Positions 37,819 through 46,764 of a stretch of 64,000 nucleotides of DNA are shown one piece after another. The position numbers and the translations under genes are program-made. This DNA comes from Planctomycetota bacterium (lineage in GTDB: Bacteria > Planctomycetota > Planctomycetia > Pirellulales > Pirellulaceae): NCBI GenBank assembly GCA_963204915.1, contig CAUJHS010000052.1, forward strand, positions 1 to 64,000, in the 5' to 3' direction. Below the pieces are notes generated by a model. It searched no databases. It had not been told where the DNA came from and saw only the letters and a program-made list of their open reading frames with translations. Position 1 is the stretch's first letter. Each line of letters starts with the position of its first letter.

Positions 37819-38568
37819 ATGAGATTTGCCCGATGTTTGGTGTTGGCCGCGTTTGGTACGTTTGCGGCGATGGCCGGTCATGCGGCTTTGGCCCAGGAGT
37901 CCGCAGAGTCGCCCAAAGCGTGGATCGACGGCAATGGCCACGGTTGGCAAGAGTTGGGCGAAAAAGACTTTACGACCGTGAACGGCGACCCCGACACCTG
38001 GACCTGGCAGGACGGCGTGGCGCACTGCAAGGGAACGCCCGTCGGCGTGACGCGCTCGCAAAAACAATACACCAATTTTGAACTGGTCGCGCAGTGGCGG
38101 CACTTGACTTCCGGCGGCAACTCGGGCGTGTTTCTGTGGGCGCCCGAAAGCGCGCTGACCGATCTTCCGCCGGGCAAGTTGCCACCTGGCGGCATTGAAG
38201 TGCAGGTGCTCGATAACGGTTTCCGCGAACAGTTCGAGAAAAACGGCGGCCGTAAGGCCGATTGGTTCACCACGCATGGCGACGTGTTCGCCGTCGGCAC
38301 ATCGAAGCTCACTCCCTACCCGCCGGTCTCTCCTAACGGCAGCCGCGGTTTTCCGCGCAAGGAGCTAAGCAAAAGTTCGCCGGAGTGGAATCACTATTAC
38401 ATTCGCGCCATCAACGGCGAAGTGCGCTTGTGGGTGAACGGCGAAGAAGTTTCGGGCGGCTACCAGGCGCAGCCCGCCACGGGGTATTTGTGTCTTGAAT
38501 CGGAAGGCGCTCCGGTCGAGTTCAAGAACATTCGCATTCGCGAGTTGCCCAACCCGGTCAGCGAGTAA
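37819..38568 (+). CDS. DUF1080 (3-keto-disaccharide hydrolase) protein
   Basis: 249 residues from ATG 37819, with CAGGAG nine bases upstream. A signal peptide ends AALAQES. The mature protein is one DUF1080 domain, a concanavalin-like sandwich related to GH16, with the usual landmarks WQDGVAHCKGTPVG, NFELVAQWRHLTSGGNSGVFLWAPES, GIEVQVLDNG and WNHYYIRAINGEVRLWVNGEEVSGG, and the C-terminal LESEGAPVEFKNIRIREL. Members hydrolyse 3-keto-disaccharides produced by Gfo/Idh-type oxidoreductases, so the interrupted oxidoreductase a kilobase upstream is a natural partner. The domain is the whole protein here. Confidence 0.93.
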   Translation: MRFARCLVLAAFGTFAAMAGHAALAQESAESPKAWIDGNGHGWQELGEKDFTTVNGDPDTWTWQDGVAHCKGTPVGVTRSQKQYTNFELVAQWRHLTSGGNSGVFLWAPESALTDLPPGKLPPGGIEVQVLDNGFREQFEKNGGRKADWFTTHGDVFAVGTSKLTPYPPVSPNGSRGFPRKELSKSSPEWNHYYIRAINGEVRLWVNGEEVSGGYQAQPATGYLCLESEGAPVEFKNIRIRELPNPVSE

Positions 38569-38623
38569 CGCAGCGCCGCAATCGGTCGCACCGTGTCATG
38601 GACGGCGCTTCCCGCCAGGTTCG

Positions 38624-38655
38624 CCGCAGGACGGACATGTTCGTCCCTCCTGCGG
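38624..38655. terminator. Hairpin between convergent genes
   Basis: CCGCAGGA, one mismatch, GGAC, a 6-base loop, GTCC, one mismatch, TCCTGCGG: a 12-pair stem with one mismatch, centred between the DUF1080 stop at 38568 and the stop of the giant leftward gene at 38673. There is no T run, but its position between two converging genes fits a bidirectional terminator. Confidence 0.55.
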
Positions 38656-38672
38656 AGCGGCGCACTCACGGC

Positions 38673-41600
38673 CTATTTTGCGGCGAGCACCTCTTTCGCT
38701 CGCTCCGCCACGGACGGAGCGGCGTGATCCCGCAACTTTTGCCGACGGGCTTGACCGAGCCAGGCTGTGTCGATCTTTTCGGAAGCAATGGCGTCGAGCA
38801 GCGCCAGACATCGCTCGTCATTGCGCAATAATCCGTCCAGCGCCAAGTCGCGATTGCGCGCCGACAGGTGTGGTAGGCTGCGCAACAGCGCCAGCGTTGC
38901 CGGAACTACTGGCATATCCGCGGCGCCGCTCACGGCGCCCATTTGAAGTTCATCATGCACGCCGGCTGCTAGATATTTCTCGAGTTGCGGACCGCGCAAA
39001 TCCCACGAGCCCATGGCGATCATGCGCAGGGCGTCATACCGCGTACCGGGGCGGATTTGTTCATCGTCGGCCATTGCCGCAGCCAATTCAATCGCGCGCT
39101 GCCAGCGGGCCGTGAGAACCCCTTCCGACTTGACCACGCTTTCTAACCGGGCCTTGGGCCACGCGCCGGACTGGCTGACTCCATTGATGACTCCGCCCCC
39201 TACGACCACGGCTTGCCAGTCGCGCAGCGGACGGCCGAGCAGCGGCAACGACGCATCCAGCACGGCCCGCAGTTCGTCGGCGTCGTTCCGTTTTCCCGCC
39301 GCAATGGCCACGCGCCATATCCACGGAATGCGCCGATATTCTTCCTTCAGAGCGTTTTCGCCCGTTGGCAAATCGGCGGTCATGGCGGTCAGAATCGCCG
39401 CCGCGGGGGCCGACGTTTCCGCAAGAAGTTTCTCGCGCGTCGCAGCGACTTGGGAGTCGTCGAGCAAAAACTTGGCAACGCTTGTCGGGTCGGTCGGAAC
39501 CGCTTCGGATGGCGAAGTCTGTACAACGAACTTCGTCTTGGCGCCCTCGGGCACGAGATGCACGCCGCGTAAATCGAGCAACGCGGGCGACTTCTTTTCG
39601 CCGTCATAACGCACCGATAGGTAGCTTAAACCTGCTGGCAGATCGAGCGCGCCGATCCGCCACACCTGATAGTTGCTCCATGCGCCCGTTGAACGCACCA
39701 CGCCCTGAAGCGGCGTTTCCGAGCCTTCCAATCGAACACCGTTGCCCGCCGCATCCGGAGCGCACGCATAGTCGAAGTAAACGTCGTATCGGCCCGGCGC
39801 CGCGACCTGAACGCGCCAGGCTGCGTAGTCGCCCTGGCCATGCCAATAACCGATATTTTGAAACTCCGAGCCCGACTCGAACCTAATGTCGCCGCCATGA
39901 ATTTCGGCCTTCGTGGCGAGCAACGCCAACACGCCGTCTCCGTCGGCGGTAATCACACTTGGCGTATTGCCAGGAAACGTCTTGGGCGGCGTGCGCGACG
40001 CAAGAACAAACGCGATCACATCGGCCAATTCCTGCGGCGTCATGTCTTTTTCCAGTCCCTCGGGCATGGCCGACTTGCCCGTGGAACGCAGCATTTCCAA
40101 CTCGCTGCGCAACAGGACATGTTCTTTGCCTTCCTGCTCGCGCAGCTTAATGCTTCCGCCACTTTCTTCGGCCAGCAGACCTGAGAGCACGCGCCCGTCG
40201 GTTAGTTCAGCCACGTAACTGACGTAACGGCCGTCCACATCGCGATTCGGATCCAACACGGCGACCAGCAAAGATGCGGTCGATTTGTTCGTGAGCGCCG
40301 CGAGGTCCGGGCCGACGAAACTGCCAATTCCGTCTAACAAGTGGCACGTTGCACAACGCTTGCGAAACACTTCCTGCCCGCGCGCCGAATCGGCCGACAA
40401 CGAGGCGACCGATCGCCATTGATCGAGCACTTGTTGGCGGTCGCCGCTGACGGAGGCGACGAAGAGCTTTTCGGCCTTGTGACGCAGCGCCTCGTTCGGA
40501 TGGGTCAACAAACGTTGCCGGCGCGCCGCGTCCAAGTCGTTCGGCTGTACGCGCCGGTTTTCAAGGGCGGCGAGCAGCGCCACGGCGCCGCGTTCGCGGT
40601 TGAGCAGCGCGTCGAACATTTCAGCCCGCAGGCGCGGCGTCGCGGCAACCCATGACGAGAGCAGCACATCGAACGCGGCGTCGCTTCCCAGCCGCGCCAG
40701 CGCTTGCACCGCGGCCGACTGAACCGCTAGGGGTTGGTTGGCGGCCGCCAGACGCGCCAGCTTCGCTTCGCGCGGTTCGGCATGGTCGCCTTCCGCTTGG
40801 GCTTTGCGAAGGAGGTCCGAGGTAGCAGCGCCCACGGGACGCCCGACGAAGGCGATCGCGGCGATGCGCTCGGGTTCGTGCCGATCGGGCGCTTCCGCCG
40901 TCGACCAAGCCTCGCTCCACAGTTGACGCAGGCGCGCGGCCGTGTCAGGCGTCACGTGGCCCGCCAGGTCGAGCTTGCGACGATCCGCGCCATCCAAGAC
41001 CCGCATGATGGCCTCTCCTCGCTCCGCTTCCGAAATCGCGGAAAATTCGAGCAATTGCTGCAACACGCCAGCGAGCGACGCCGCGTCACCTGTAGCCGCC
41101 GCCGTGGATAACAAAGAGGCGAGCCATACATCGGCCAGCGTTTTTCGGTTCTCGTCCGCGAGCGTTGCTTGCAAAATCGTGTGGACGGTATCGGACCTCA
41201 GCGAACTGATCACGGCTCCCACAACGTACCGGTCGTGACCGGTGTTTTTGGCGAGCGACGCGAGAACTTGTGCTGCTTGCGGATCGGTCGTCGCTCCCAG
41301 CGAGTACGCCAACTGCGCTCGAACCGGTAAGGCCGGATCTTGCCGCAAGTTGACGAGCGCCGTGAGAACTTCGGGTTGGTCGAGAAACGGTTCACACAGT
41401 TGCACGGCTAGCCGACGCACCTCGGCGTTCTCCTCGGCCAGGAACGGCAACACCGCTGCGGGCCGAAGTTGCCCTAAACCTTGCAACGTCGCTAAAGCCT
41501 GAACGCGCGCCGCCGGCACGCGGCTTTCCCGCGCGACGCGCTCTAGTTCAGGAGCCGCGTCGGTCGACTGACGCCAGATGAGGAGTTGTTGAGCCAGGTC

Positions 41601-44201
41601 GCGCTGCACGCCGTTCGGGCTATCGAGCGCGGCGGCCAATTGGGCGTTCGTCTTGTCGTCCAACCGTTCGACCTGCCGAGCGGCGCCGTCGCGCGGAATG
41701 ATGCGATAAATACGTCCCAACCCCTGTCCGGCAAACACGTTCAATTCGGCGATCGTTTCCGGCGGAATCCACTGGGGATGTTCGATCACGTACCGGTACA
41801 TGTCGACAATCCACAACGCGCCATCAGGACCCGTTCGCACTTGCACCGGTCGGAACCACCGATCGGTCGAAGTGAGAAACTCGGAAGTCGTTTCCGCTTC
41901 GGCTCGGCGTCCCGAAAACACGACGCCTTGGCGCGTCAGGCGAAGTCGGTGGACAAGTTGATTGACCGGCTCGCACGTGAACGAATTCCCGTAGTATTCT
42001 TCACCGAGCAGTTGATCTCGATAAATCTCCAGGCCGCAGGCCGAGGTGGGCCGACCCGGCGCTCCGGAAAGTTTGAATAACACCAGGTCGCCGCGAGGAT
42101 ATAAGCGATTGGCGTCGGGATAGTCGGGCGCGTAATGGCTGGCGGGCGGCGGCGCCACGTTGGGGTTGCGACGCGCGTAATGATCCTCGACCACATAATG
42201 CGAAACCAGCGCGCCGTTGGTGCAGCCGAACCAGTTGTCCCAGTCGTCGCGCGGGCGGCCTTGCTGCGTTTGTCCCGTAACGGGTTCGATGGCGCCGGTC
42301 TCGGGGTTCATGCGAAAGTCGCGGTTCCGCAAATCGATCACTTGCCCGGCAAAGGTTTTAATCACGCCGCCAAACAATCCGCCCGAACCGTGGAGCCAGC
42401 CATCAAGTCCCCAGCGCAGGCTGTTCACGCGGGCATGGGGGTTGTGCGTGGCGAAGCCGGAAAACAAGACTTTGCGCACATCGGCAACACCGTCGTCATC
42501 GGTATCGGCGGCAAAGAGGATGTCCGGCGCATCGCAAACCAAAACGCCGTCGCGCCAAACTTTGACATCCGTGGGAAAGCGCAGGCCCGAAAGGAACTCG
42601 GTCGAGCGGTCAAACCGGCCATCGTGGTCCGCGTCGGTCAGGAAACGCACGCGGCCTAGCGGCTCGAACTCGTCGTTCACGCTTTGCGCGTAGTCGGTCA
42701 TCTCGACCACCCACAGGCGGCCGTCGGGGCCGAAGTCGATCGCCACGGGGTCGGCCACGAGCGGCTCGGCGGCGACAAGTTCGATTTTCAGATCGTCATG
42801 CGTATGCAAACACTCCAGCGATTCCTGCGGCGACTTGGGCGGCACGCCTTGCGTGCCAGGCGTGGCGTGAAACGCGACGGGAGTTTGTCGCTTCACTTCG
42901 TCGATAATCTGCTGCTCCAGCCCAGCTTTGAGCGTTGCGGGCAAGGCAAAGTACGGAGTTTCCGCGCCGCCGCCGTAGCCGCCTTCCTTGACTAATCGTT
43001 CCGAGGGAATGTAAGCGCCAAAGTCGTTGCTGTAGCCGTTCAGCCAAAGGCGGTCGCGGCGCAGTTCCTTTTTCAAGCGGTGGGAGTAATCGACGCAAAC
43101 TTCGCCGGCCAGAAACGCCATGTGCAAACTCTCGCCGAACGTGAACGTTTGGATGGGATACCGCAGCGACGTGAGAAGCGACTCGCCGCGGTCGAGCCGC
43201 GCCAGTTGGGTTTGCGCGTTGTAGCCCGCGGGGCCGCCCTGTTGGGCCAGCGCTTCCCATTGCTCGCGTGTGGGAAGTGGGTTGAACGCCAGATCGAGCG
43301 TTGTGAGGCGCGCGGTGAGTGGACCGGTTACGGCTTGAAGTTGGGTCGCGGCAAGTCGGGCGACTTCGTCGGCGATTTCGGCGCCTTGTTGTGCGGCAAT
43401 GTCGGTCTTGTCGCCGGTCACGCCCGAGGAGGGATTCGAATCCGATCCGCAACCGATCGAAACCAGCGCCGCCGCGCCGGGAAATTTTCGTTCGATCAAC
43501 TCCTGCGCATAGCCGGCCCAGTCGCCGCTGATTTGATTGAACGACAACGTCACGCAGTGGCAAGCATAACTGACGTAAACCGCCCGCGTCTCGCCCGAAG
43601 GGTCGCGCACCAGGAGCATGGGCAAGTCGTGATCGACCGGTCCTCCGGCGGTGCGGCGGTTTTTGGCGAAAGTGACTTTTCCCACACCCCAAAGCAACTG
43701 TCCCGGCCGGCGGTCTTCGATGGCCGCAACGGCCGCTTGCTCCAGACGGTCGGTGAGTTCACGCGAGTAACGATCGATATGCTCCTGATGGTCTGGCGGA
43801 ATCGGCGTGCTAAAAATATTGTCGCTCGCTCCATTCACCTTGGGCGTGCAATGCGAGTGCGAGAAGGTTAACGCCACGCGCTCGCGCGGGATCCGAAATC
43901 GTTTCTGCAATCGAGCCGCGACTTCATCGACCTGAGGTAATCGCACCCCCAGGCTGTCGATGGCGAGCAGCACCAGCGGCGGTTCGTCGCCTTCGCTAAT
44001 CGCCAACGCCTTGGCCCAAATGCGTTGAGCAACTCCCTCGGACTCTTCGCGGCGAAAACCGAACCCGTTCAAACGAATGGGATAATCGGGCGTAATATCG
44101 ACCCGCGCCACGCCCACGCGGTATCCGACCTCGTCAGCCAGGACGAACGGCGCGACGAGACTGATCCACAAGGCGATGGCGACAGTACAAAATCGACACA
44201 T
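38673..44201 (-). CDS. Giant exported fusion: ceramidase-like, PVC-type propeller, HEAT, c-haem and CBM-like domains
   Basis: 1842 residues from ATG 44201, chosen because MCRFCTVAIALWISLVAPFVLA is a clean Sec signal. Residues about 24-450 match the neutral/alkaline ceramidase N-terminal domain (GVARVDITPDYPIRLNGFG, LTFSHSHCTP and VSYACHCVT as zinc-ligand regions, ISGDWAGYA). About 470-870 is a PVC-type membrane dehydrogenase propeller (VAIDFGPDGRLWVVEMTDY, GLRFPTDVKVW, NSLRWGLDGWLHGSGG). About 880-1275 is a HEAT-like helical array. A c-type haem site CATCH lies at 1283-1287, with GPDLAALT behind it. At about 1420-1560 is a CBM6/35-like sandwich (GQGDYAAWRVQVAAPGRYDVYF), then a second helical tail. 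It appears to be a periplasmic machine joining hydrolysis and electron transfer. It is the last gene of a leftward operon with YkgJ and HYExAFE genes. Confidence 0.88.
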   Translation of the reverse strand: MCRFCTVAIALWISLVAPFVLADEVGYRVGVARVDITPDYPIRLNGFGFRREESEGVAQRIWAKALAISEGDEPPLVLLAIDSLGVRLPQVDEVAARLQKRFRIPRERVALTFSHSHCTPKVNGASDNIFSTPIPPDHQEHIDRYSRELTDRLEQAAVAAIEDRRPGQLLWGVGKVTFAKNRRTAGGPVDHDLPMLLVRDPSGETRAVYVSYACHCVTLSFNQISGDWAGYAQELIERKFPGAAALVSIGCGSDSNPSSGVTGDKTDIAAQQGAEIADEVARLAATQLQAVTGPLTARLTTLDLAFNPLPTREQWEALAQQGGPAGYNAQTQLARLDRGESLLTSLRYPIQTFTFGESLHMAFLAGEVCVDYSHRLKKELRRDRLWLNGYSNDFGAYIPSERLVKEGGYGGGAETPYFALPATLKAGLEQQIIDEVKRQTPVAFHATPGTQGVPPKSPQESLECLHTHDDLKIELVAAEPLVADPVAIDFGPDGRLWVVEMTDYAQSVNDEFEPLGRVRFLTDADHDGRFDRSTEFLSGLRFPTDVKVWRDGVLVCDAPDILFAADTDDDGVADVRKVLFSGFATHNPHARVNSLRWGLDGWLHGSGGLFGGVIKTFAGQVIDLRNRDFRMNPETGAIEPVTGQTQQGRPRDDWDNWFGCTNGALVSHYVVEDHYARRNPNVAPPPASHYAPDYPDANRLYPRGDLVLFKLSGAPGRPTSACGLEIYRDQLLGEEYYGNSFTCEPVNQLVHRLRLTRQGVVFSGRRAEAETTSEFLTSTDRWFRPVQVRTGPDGALWIVDMYRYVIEHPQWIPPETIAELNVFAGQGLGRIYRIIPRDGAARQVERLDDKTNAQLAAALDSPNGVQRDLAQQLLIWRQSTDAAPELERVARESRVPAARVQALATLQGLGQLRPAAVLPFLAEENAEVRRLAVQLCEPFLDQPEVLTALVNLRQDPALPVRAQLAYSLGATTDPQAAQVLASLAKNTGHDRYVVGAVISSLRSDTVHTILQATLADENRKTLADVWLASLLSTAAATGDAASLAGVLQQLLEFSAISEAERGEAIMRVLDGADRRKLDLAGHVTPDTAARLRQLWSEAWSTAEAPDRHEPERIAAIAFVGRPVGAATSDLLRKAQAEGDHAEPREAKLARLAAANQPLAVQSAAVQALARLGSDAAFDVLLSSWVAATPRLRAEMFDALLNRERGAVALLAALENRRVQPNDLDAARRQRLLTHPNEALRHKAEKLFVASVSGDRQQVLDQWRSVASLSADSARGQEVFRKRCATCHLLDGIGSFVGPDLAALTNKSTASLLVAVLDPNRDVDGRYVSYVAELTDGRVLSGLLAEESGGSIKLREQEGKEHVLLRSELEMLRSTGKSAMPEGLEKDMTPQELADVIAFVLASRTPPKTFPGNTPSVITADGDGVLALLATKAEIHGGDIRFESGSEFQNIGYWHGQGDYAAWRVQVAAPGRYDVYFDYACAPDAAGNGVRLEGSETPLQGVVRSTGAWSNYQVWRIGALDLPAGLSYLSVRYDGEKKSPALLDLRGVHLVPEGAKTKFVVQTSPSEAVPTDPTSVAKFLLDDSQVAATREKLLAETSAPAAAILTAMTADLPTGENALKEEYRRIPWIWRVAIAAGKRNDADELRAVLDASLPLLGRPLRDWQAVVVGGGVINGVSQSGAWPKARLESVVKSEGVLTARWQRAIELAAAMADDEQIRPGTRYDALRMIAMGSWDLRGPQLEKYLAAGVHDELQMGAVSGAADMPVVPATLALLRSLPHLSARNRDLALDGLLRNDERCLALLDAIASEKIDTAWLGQARRQKLRDHAAPSVAERAKEVLAAK

Positions 44202-44278
44202 AGGTTGCGCTCTCGCAGAGGGAAAGAGAGGGACGAGGCGACGCGGCAGGCCGTCAGACCAAGGAGTGTGATCACACA

Positions 44279-44830
44279 TTAAGCGCGGCGAACGTCCGTG
44301 AGGGACGAAACGCCGAAGAAATCATCAGCGGGTCGGGCCAGTTCCCGAAAGCGGTCGGTGGGCATAGAAAGCGTGTCCCACTTGACCGAAAGCGGCTTGG
44401 CCCAGGCCGCGTATAAATCGAGCGAGATCGCCACAAAGCCATAGAGCCCCTGACGATACTCAAACATTTGCTCCGGCGGCAAGGGCGCCAGGTCGCCGTC
44501 GACGTTATAGGCGAACACGAGCAAACCGTGAAACTGCTCTCCGAAAATCTCCTCCCACCGGGCGAGGCTGCGCACGTCGTCGCTGGTGGACCAATTGTTC
44601 CAAAGTTTCCGCTGCGGCCCTGAGGAAAACCTTCGGCCTTTGACGTCAACCAGCCAACGACGCGGACGCTGGCCCGGCGCCGTAAGGGGCGAAACGATGA
44701 AGTCCAGGCTTTTGAGCGATTCCTCGCCCATCAGGCTGCGACGCGCTTCGTCGACCGCCACGTACGGAACTTTGCGCTCGCGCAAGTACGCTTCGAACGC
44801 GGCCTCGTAATGGTTGTGACGATTCGCCAT
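44279..44830 (-). CDS. HYExAFE family protein
   Basis: 183 residues. It contains the eponymous HYEAAFE motif near the N-terminus (MANRHNHYEAAFEAYLRER) and the following VDEARRSLMGEESLKSLDFIVSP. The family is found mainly in planctomycetes; its pattern of acidic and basic residues around FIVSP...RRWLVDVKGRRF looks like a nuclease-type PD-(D/E)xK core (LDFIV, then VDVKG). This is an inference from motif spacing only. It lies between the YkgJ gene and the giant ceramidase fusion, in the same direction. Confidence 0.85.
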   Translation of the reverse strand: MANRHNHYEAAFEAYLRERKVPYVAVDEARRSLMGEESLKSLDFIVSPLTAPGQRPRRWLVDVKGRRFSSGPQRKLWNNWSTSDDVRSLARWEEIFGEQFHGLLVFAYNVDGDLAPLPPEQMFEYRQGLYGFVAISLDLYAAWAKPLSVKWDTLSMPTDRFRELARPADDFFGVSSLTDVRRA

Positions 44831-44893
44831 GCGGTGTTCCTTGGACGAAACCGGCTCATGCGTTCCCGACGCTGTTGATTCGCGAAGGGGCGG

Positions 44894-45337
44894 TTATCCG
44901 AGAATGGGCAGCAGCGGCGGTTTAGGGCTGCGCAGGCTTTGCTTCTTGTCGCGCGGCAAAACCGCGTCGGCGAACTCGGCCACTTGTTCGGGTGTTTCGA
45001 AATAACGCTCGTAAGTCCAATTGTCTTCGTATTCGCAGTTGTCGGTGGAGTACTCGCGGCAAATGGGAGGGCGCGTGTCGTAAATCCCGCAGCGATTATC
45101 GGGAAGCAAATGTTTGCAGGTGGTGTGCACCAGCAAATACCACACGTCGTCATCGGTGAAAACCGACGCTCGATCATGCAGCAAATACCAGCGAATATAC
45201 TCGTAATCTTTCCGCTCGGTGGGGGTGTCAATCGGTAAGGCGAAATACCGGCAGCATTTGGCGGTGCAATGGTCGCACAACACCGTGCCAGCCGGTAGCT
45301 GGTTGCGGTCGGGTTTTTCAGTCAGCTTCGTCGGCAT
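44894..45337 (-). CDS. YkgJ-type cysteine cluster protein
   Basis: 147 residues from ATG 45337; an in-frame GTG at 45391 adds 18 residues. The cysteine cluster CDHCTAKCCRYF near residue 21 and the later CKHLLPDNRCGIYDTRPPICREY are the hallmark of the YkgJ (CxxCxxxCC) family. These proteins bind zinc or an iron-sulfur cluster and are often linked to metal or redox handling; the exact role is unknown. It is the first gene of the leftward group, divergent from purU. Confidence 0.9.
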   Translation of the reverse strand: MPTKLTEKPDRNQLPAGTVLCDHCTAKCCRYFALPIDTPTERKDYEYIRWYLLHDRASVFTDDDVWYLLVHTTCKHLLPDNRCGIYDTRPPICREYSTDNCEYEDNWTYERYFETPEQVAEFADAVLPRDKKQSLRSPKPPLLPILG

Positions 45338-45515
45338 AATCGTTACAGGGAAAATATCCGTTTCGATCCAAGACCAGGGGCATTCCAACACTCCGCCCGC
45401 GAATACGGCTGGCGGCGCAGTATGCTAATAATGTCACAGACGCTCAAGGTTCCATCAACTCCCATACTTACTTAATGACGCTCGCGGCGCCCCGCTGCTT
45501 GTCGCCGAATTCGCC

Positions 45516-46370
45516 ATGCAAATTGTGATTACCGCCGTCGGCCCCGACAATGTGGGCCTGGCTGATCCCATCATTCACTACGTGACCGGCGAAGGGGCCA
45601 ACATCGCCGAAATCCAAATGTACGACCATGACGAAGAAGCGGTCTTCGCCATGTTGTGTCGCATTGAATTGGAGGGTCAACGCTTGCCCGAGGTGCGGCA
45701 TGCGATGCGCGAAATTGGCAAACTAAAAAATCTGGCGATTCGCGTGTGGTCGCCCGAGGAGCGCGCCGAACGGCCCCGCTTGGCCCTTTGCACCACGTAC
45801 CGGCCCGAGCCGGCCCTTGCGGTGTTGCGCGCCATTCGCGACGGACAAATCCGCGCTACTCCGGCCGTCGTTATCGGAAACCGCAACACATGCCGGGGCC
45901 TCGCCGAGCAATTCGGCATCGACTGGCACATGATCGGCGATTCGCAAGGCCGTCCCGATGAGGAACGGCTCGTCGCGCTGTGCGATCAATACGAAGTCGA
46001 CTACATCATTCTCGCGCGGTACATGCGCGTCTTGCCGCCGGCCACCTGTTGGAAATTCGCGGGCGGACGAATCATCAACCTCCATCATGGGCTACTGCCC
46101 AGCTTCCCAGGGTTTCGGCCCTACCAGGAAGCGTACGCTTGCCGCATGCTCACGTACGGCGCGACGTGTCATTTCATCGTGCCCGAGTTGGACGCGGGAA
46201 ATCAAATCATTCATCAGTCCACCTTTACGGTGCCGCCCGGCGCCAAACTAGAGGATGTGATGCGCGTCGGCCAGGAAGACAACGAGCCGAATTGCCTGGT
46301 CGAGGGGGTGCGCCGCGTGGTGAATCGCGAAGTGCAACTTCACTTCCACCGGGTAGTCGCCCGGCGGTAG
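45516..46370 (+). CDS. purU: Formyltetrahydrofolate deformylase
   Basis: 284 residues, about the usual length. The N-terminal ACT domain is MQIVITAVGPDNVGLADPIIHYVT. The formyltransferase-type catalytic domain follows, with VVIGNRNTC, VDYIILARYMRVLP, the catalytic His region INLHHGLLPSFPGFRPY, and the Asp motif ATCHFIVPELDAGNQII. It hydrolyses 10-formyl-THF to formate and THF, and balances the one-carbon pool used for purines. ATG 45516 has no obvious Shine-Dalgarno. It is divergent from the YkgJ gene. Confidence 0.93.
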   Translation: MQIVITAVGPDNVGLADPIIHYVTGEGANIAEIQMYDHDEEAVFAMLCRIELEGQRLPEVRHAMREIGKLKNLAIRVWSPEERAERPRLALCTTYRPEPALAVLRAIRDGQIRATPAVVIGNRNTCRGLAEQFGIDWHMIGDSQGRPDEERLVALCDQYEVDYIILARYMRVLPPATCWKFAGGRIINLHHGLLPSFPGFRPYQEAYACRMLTYGATCHFIVPELDAGNQIIHQSTFTVPPGAKLEDVMRVGQEDNEPNCLVEGVRRVVNREVQLHFHRVVARR

Positions 46371-46764
46371 CCGATGAGAATCGCAGGGAGAGCTTGGAAA
46401 ATTTTGATGTTTTCATCCACACTTCCATTATATGGAATGAATGTTCAATTCAAGTGATTTGCGAACTTATTTAATGCTCGTCACGAGTTGCGTCAAGCCT
46501 TCGTTTTCTCTGGAGTTCGCAACTCGATGCGCCGAGCCAGGTTCGGCAACGCCGCGGCGCCTCTCGCTGATCGTAAGTTTTTCTGTGGCGTGCTACTTCT
46601 CGCGCAGCGCGTCGGGCTTTGTGAAAAAATTCACCAGACTCTCCTGCATTGCCGTGGTCTGACGGCGCAACGTCTGACGGCTATACTAACGCCTTTGGCG
46701 AATTGCCTGGCCGTTGTCTTGCCGGGCGGTCGCTTCCTTTGGGGGCTTCCCTGTTGGCGCAGCG
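46371..46764. other. 394-bp stretch without a supported gene
   Basis: No frame of quality is present. The left part is AT-richer than the surroundings and contains a dyad at 46423-46437. The rest has no recognisable element. Confidence 0.55.
46423..46437. promoter_or_regulatory. Dyad TTCCAT-N3-ATGGAA, candidate operator
   Basis: A 15-bp near-palindrome with 6-bp perfect arms and a 3-base spacer in an AT-rich patch, 53 bases after the purU stop and about 330 bases before the Gfo/Idh start. Its form is like the operators of IclR-type or similar dimeric regulators. No regulator gene is adjacent. Confidence 0.45.
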
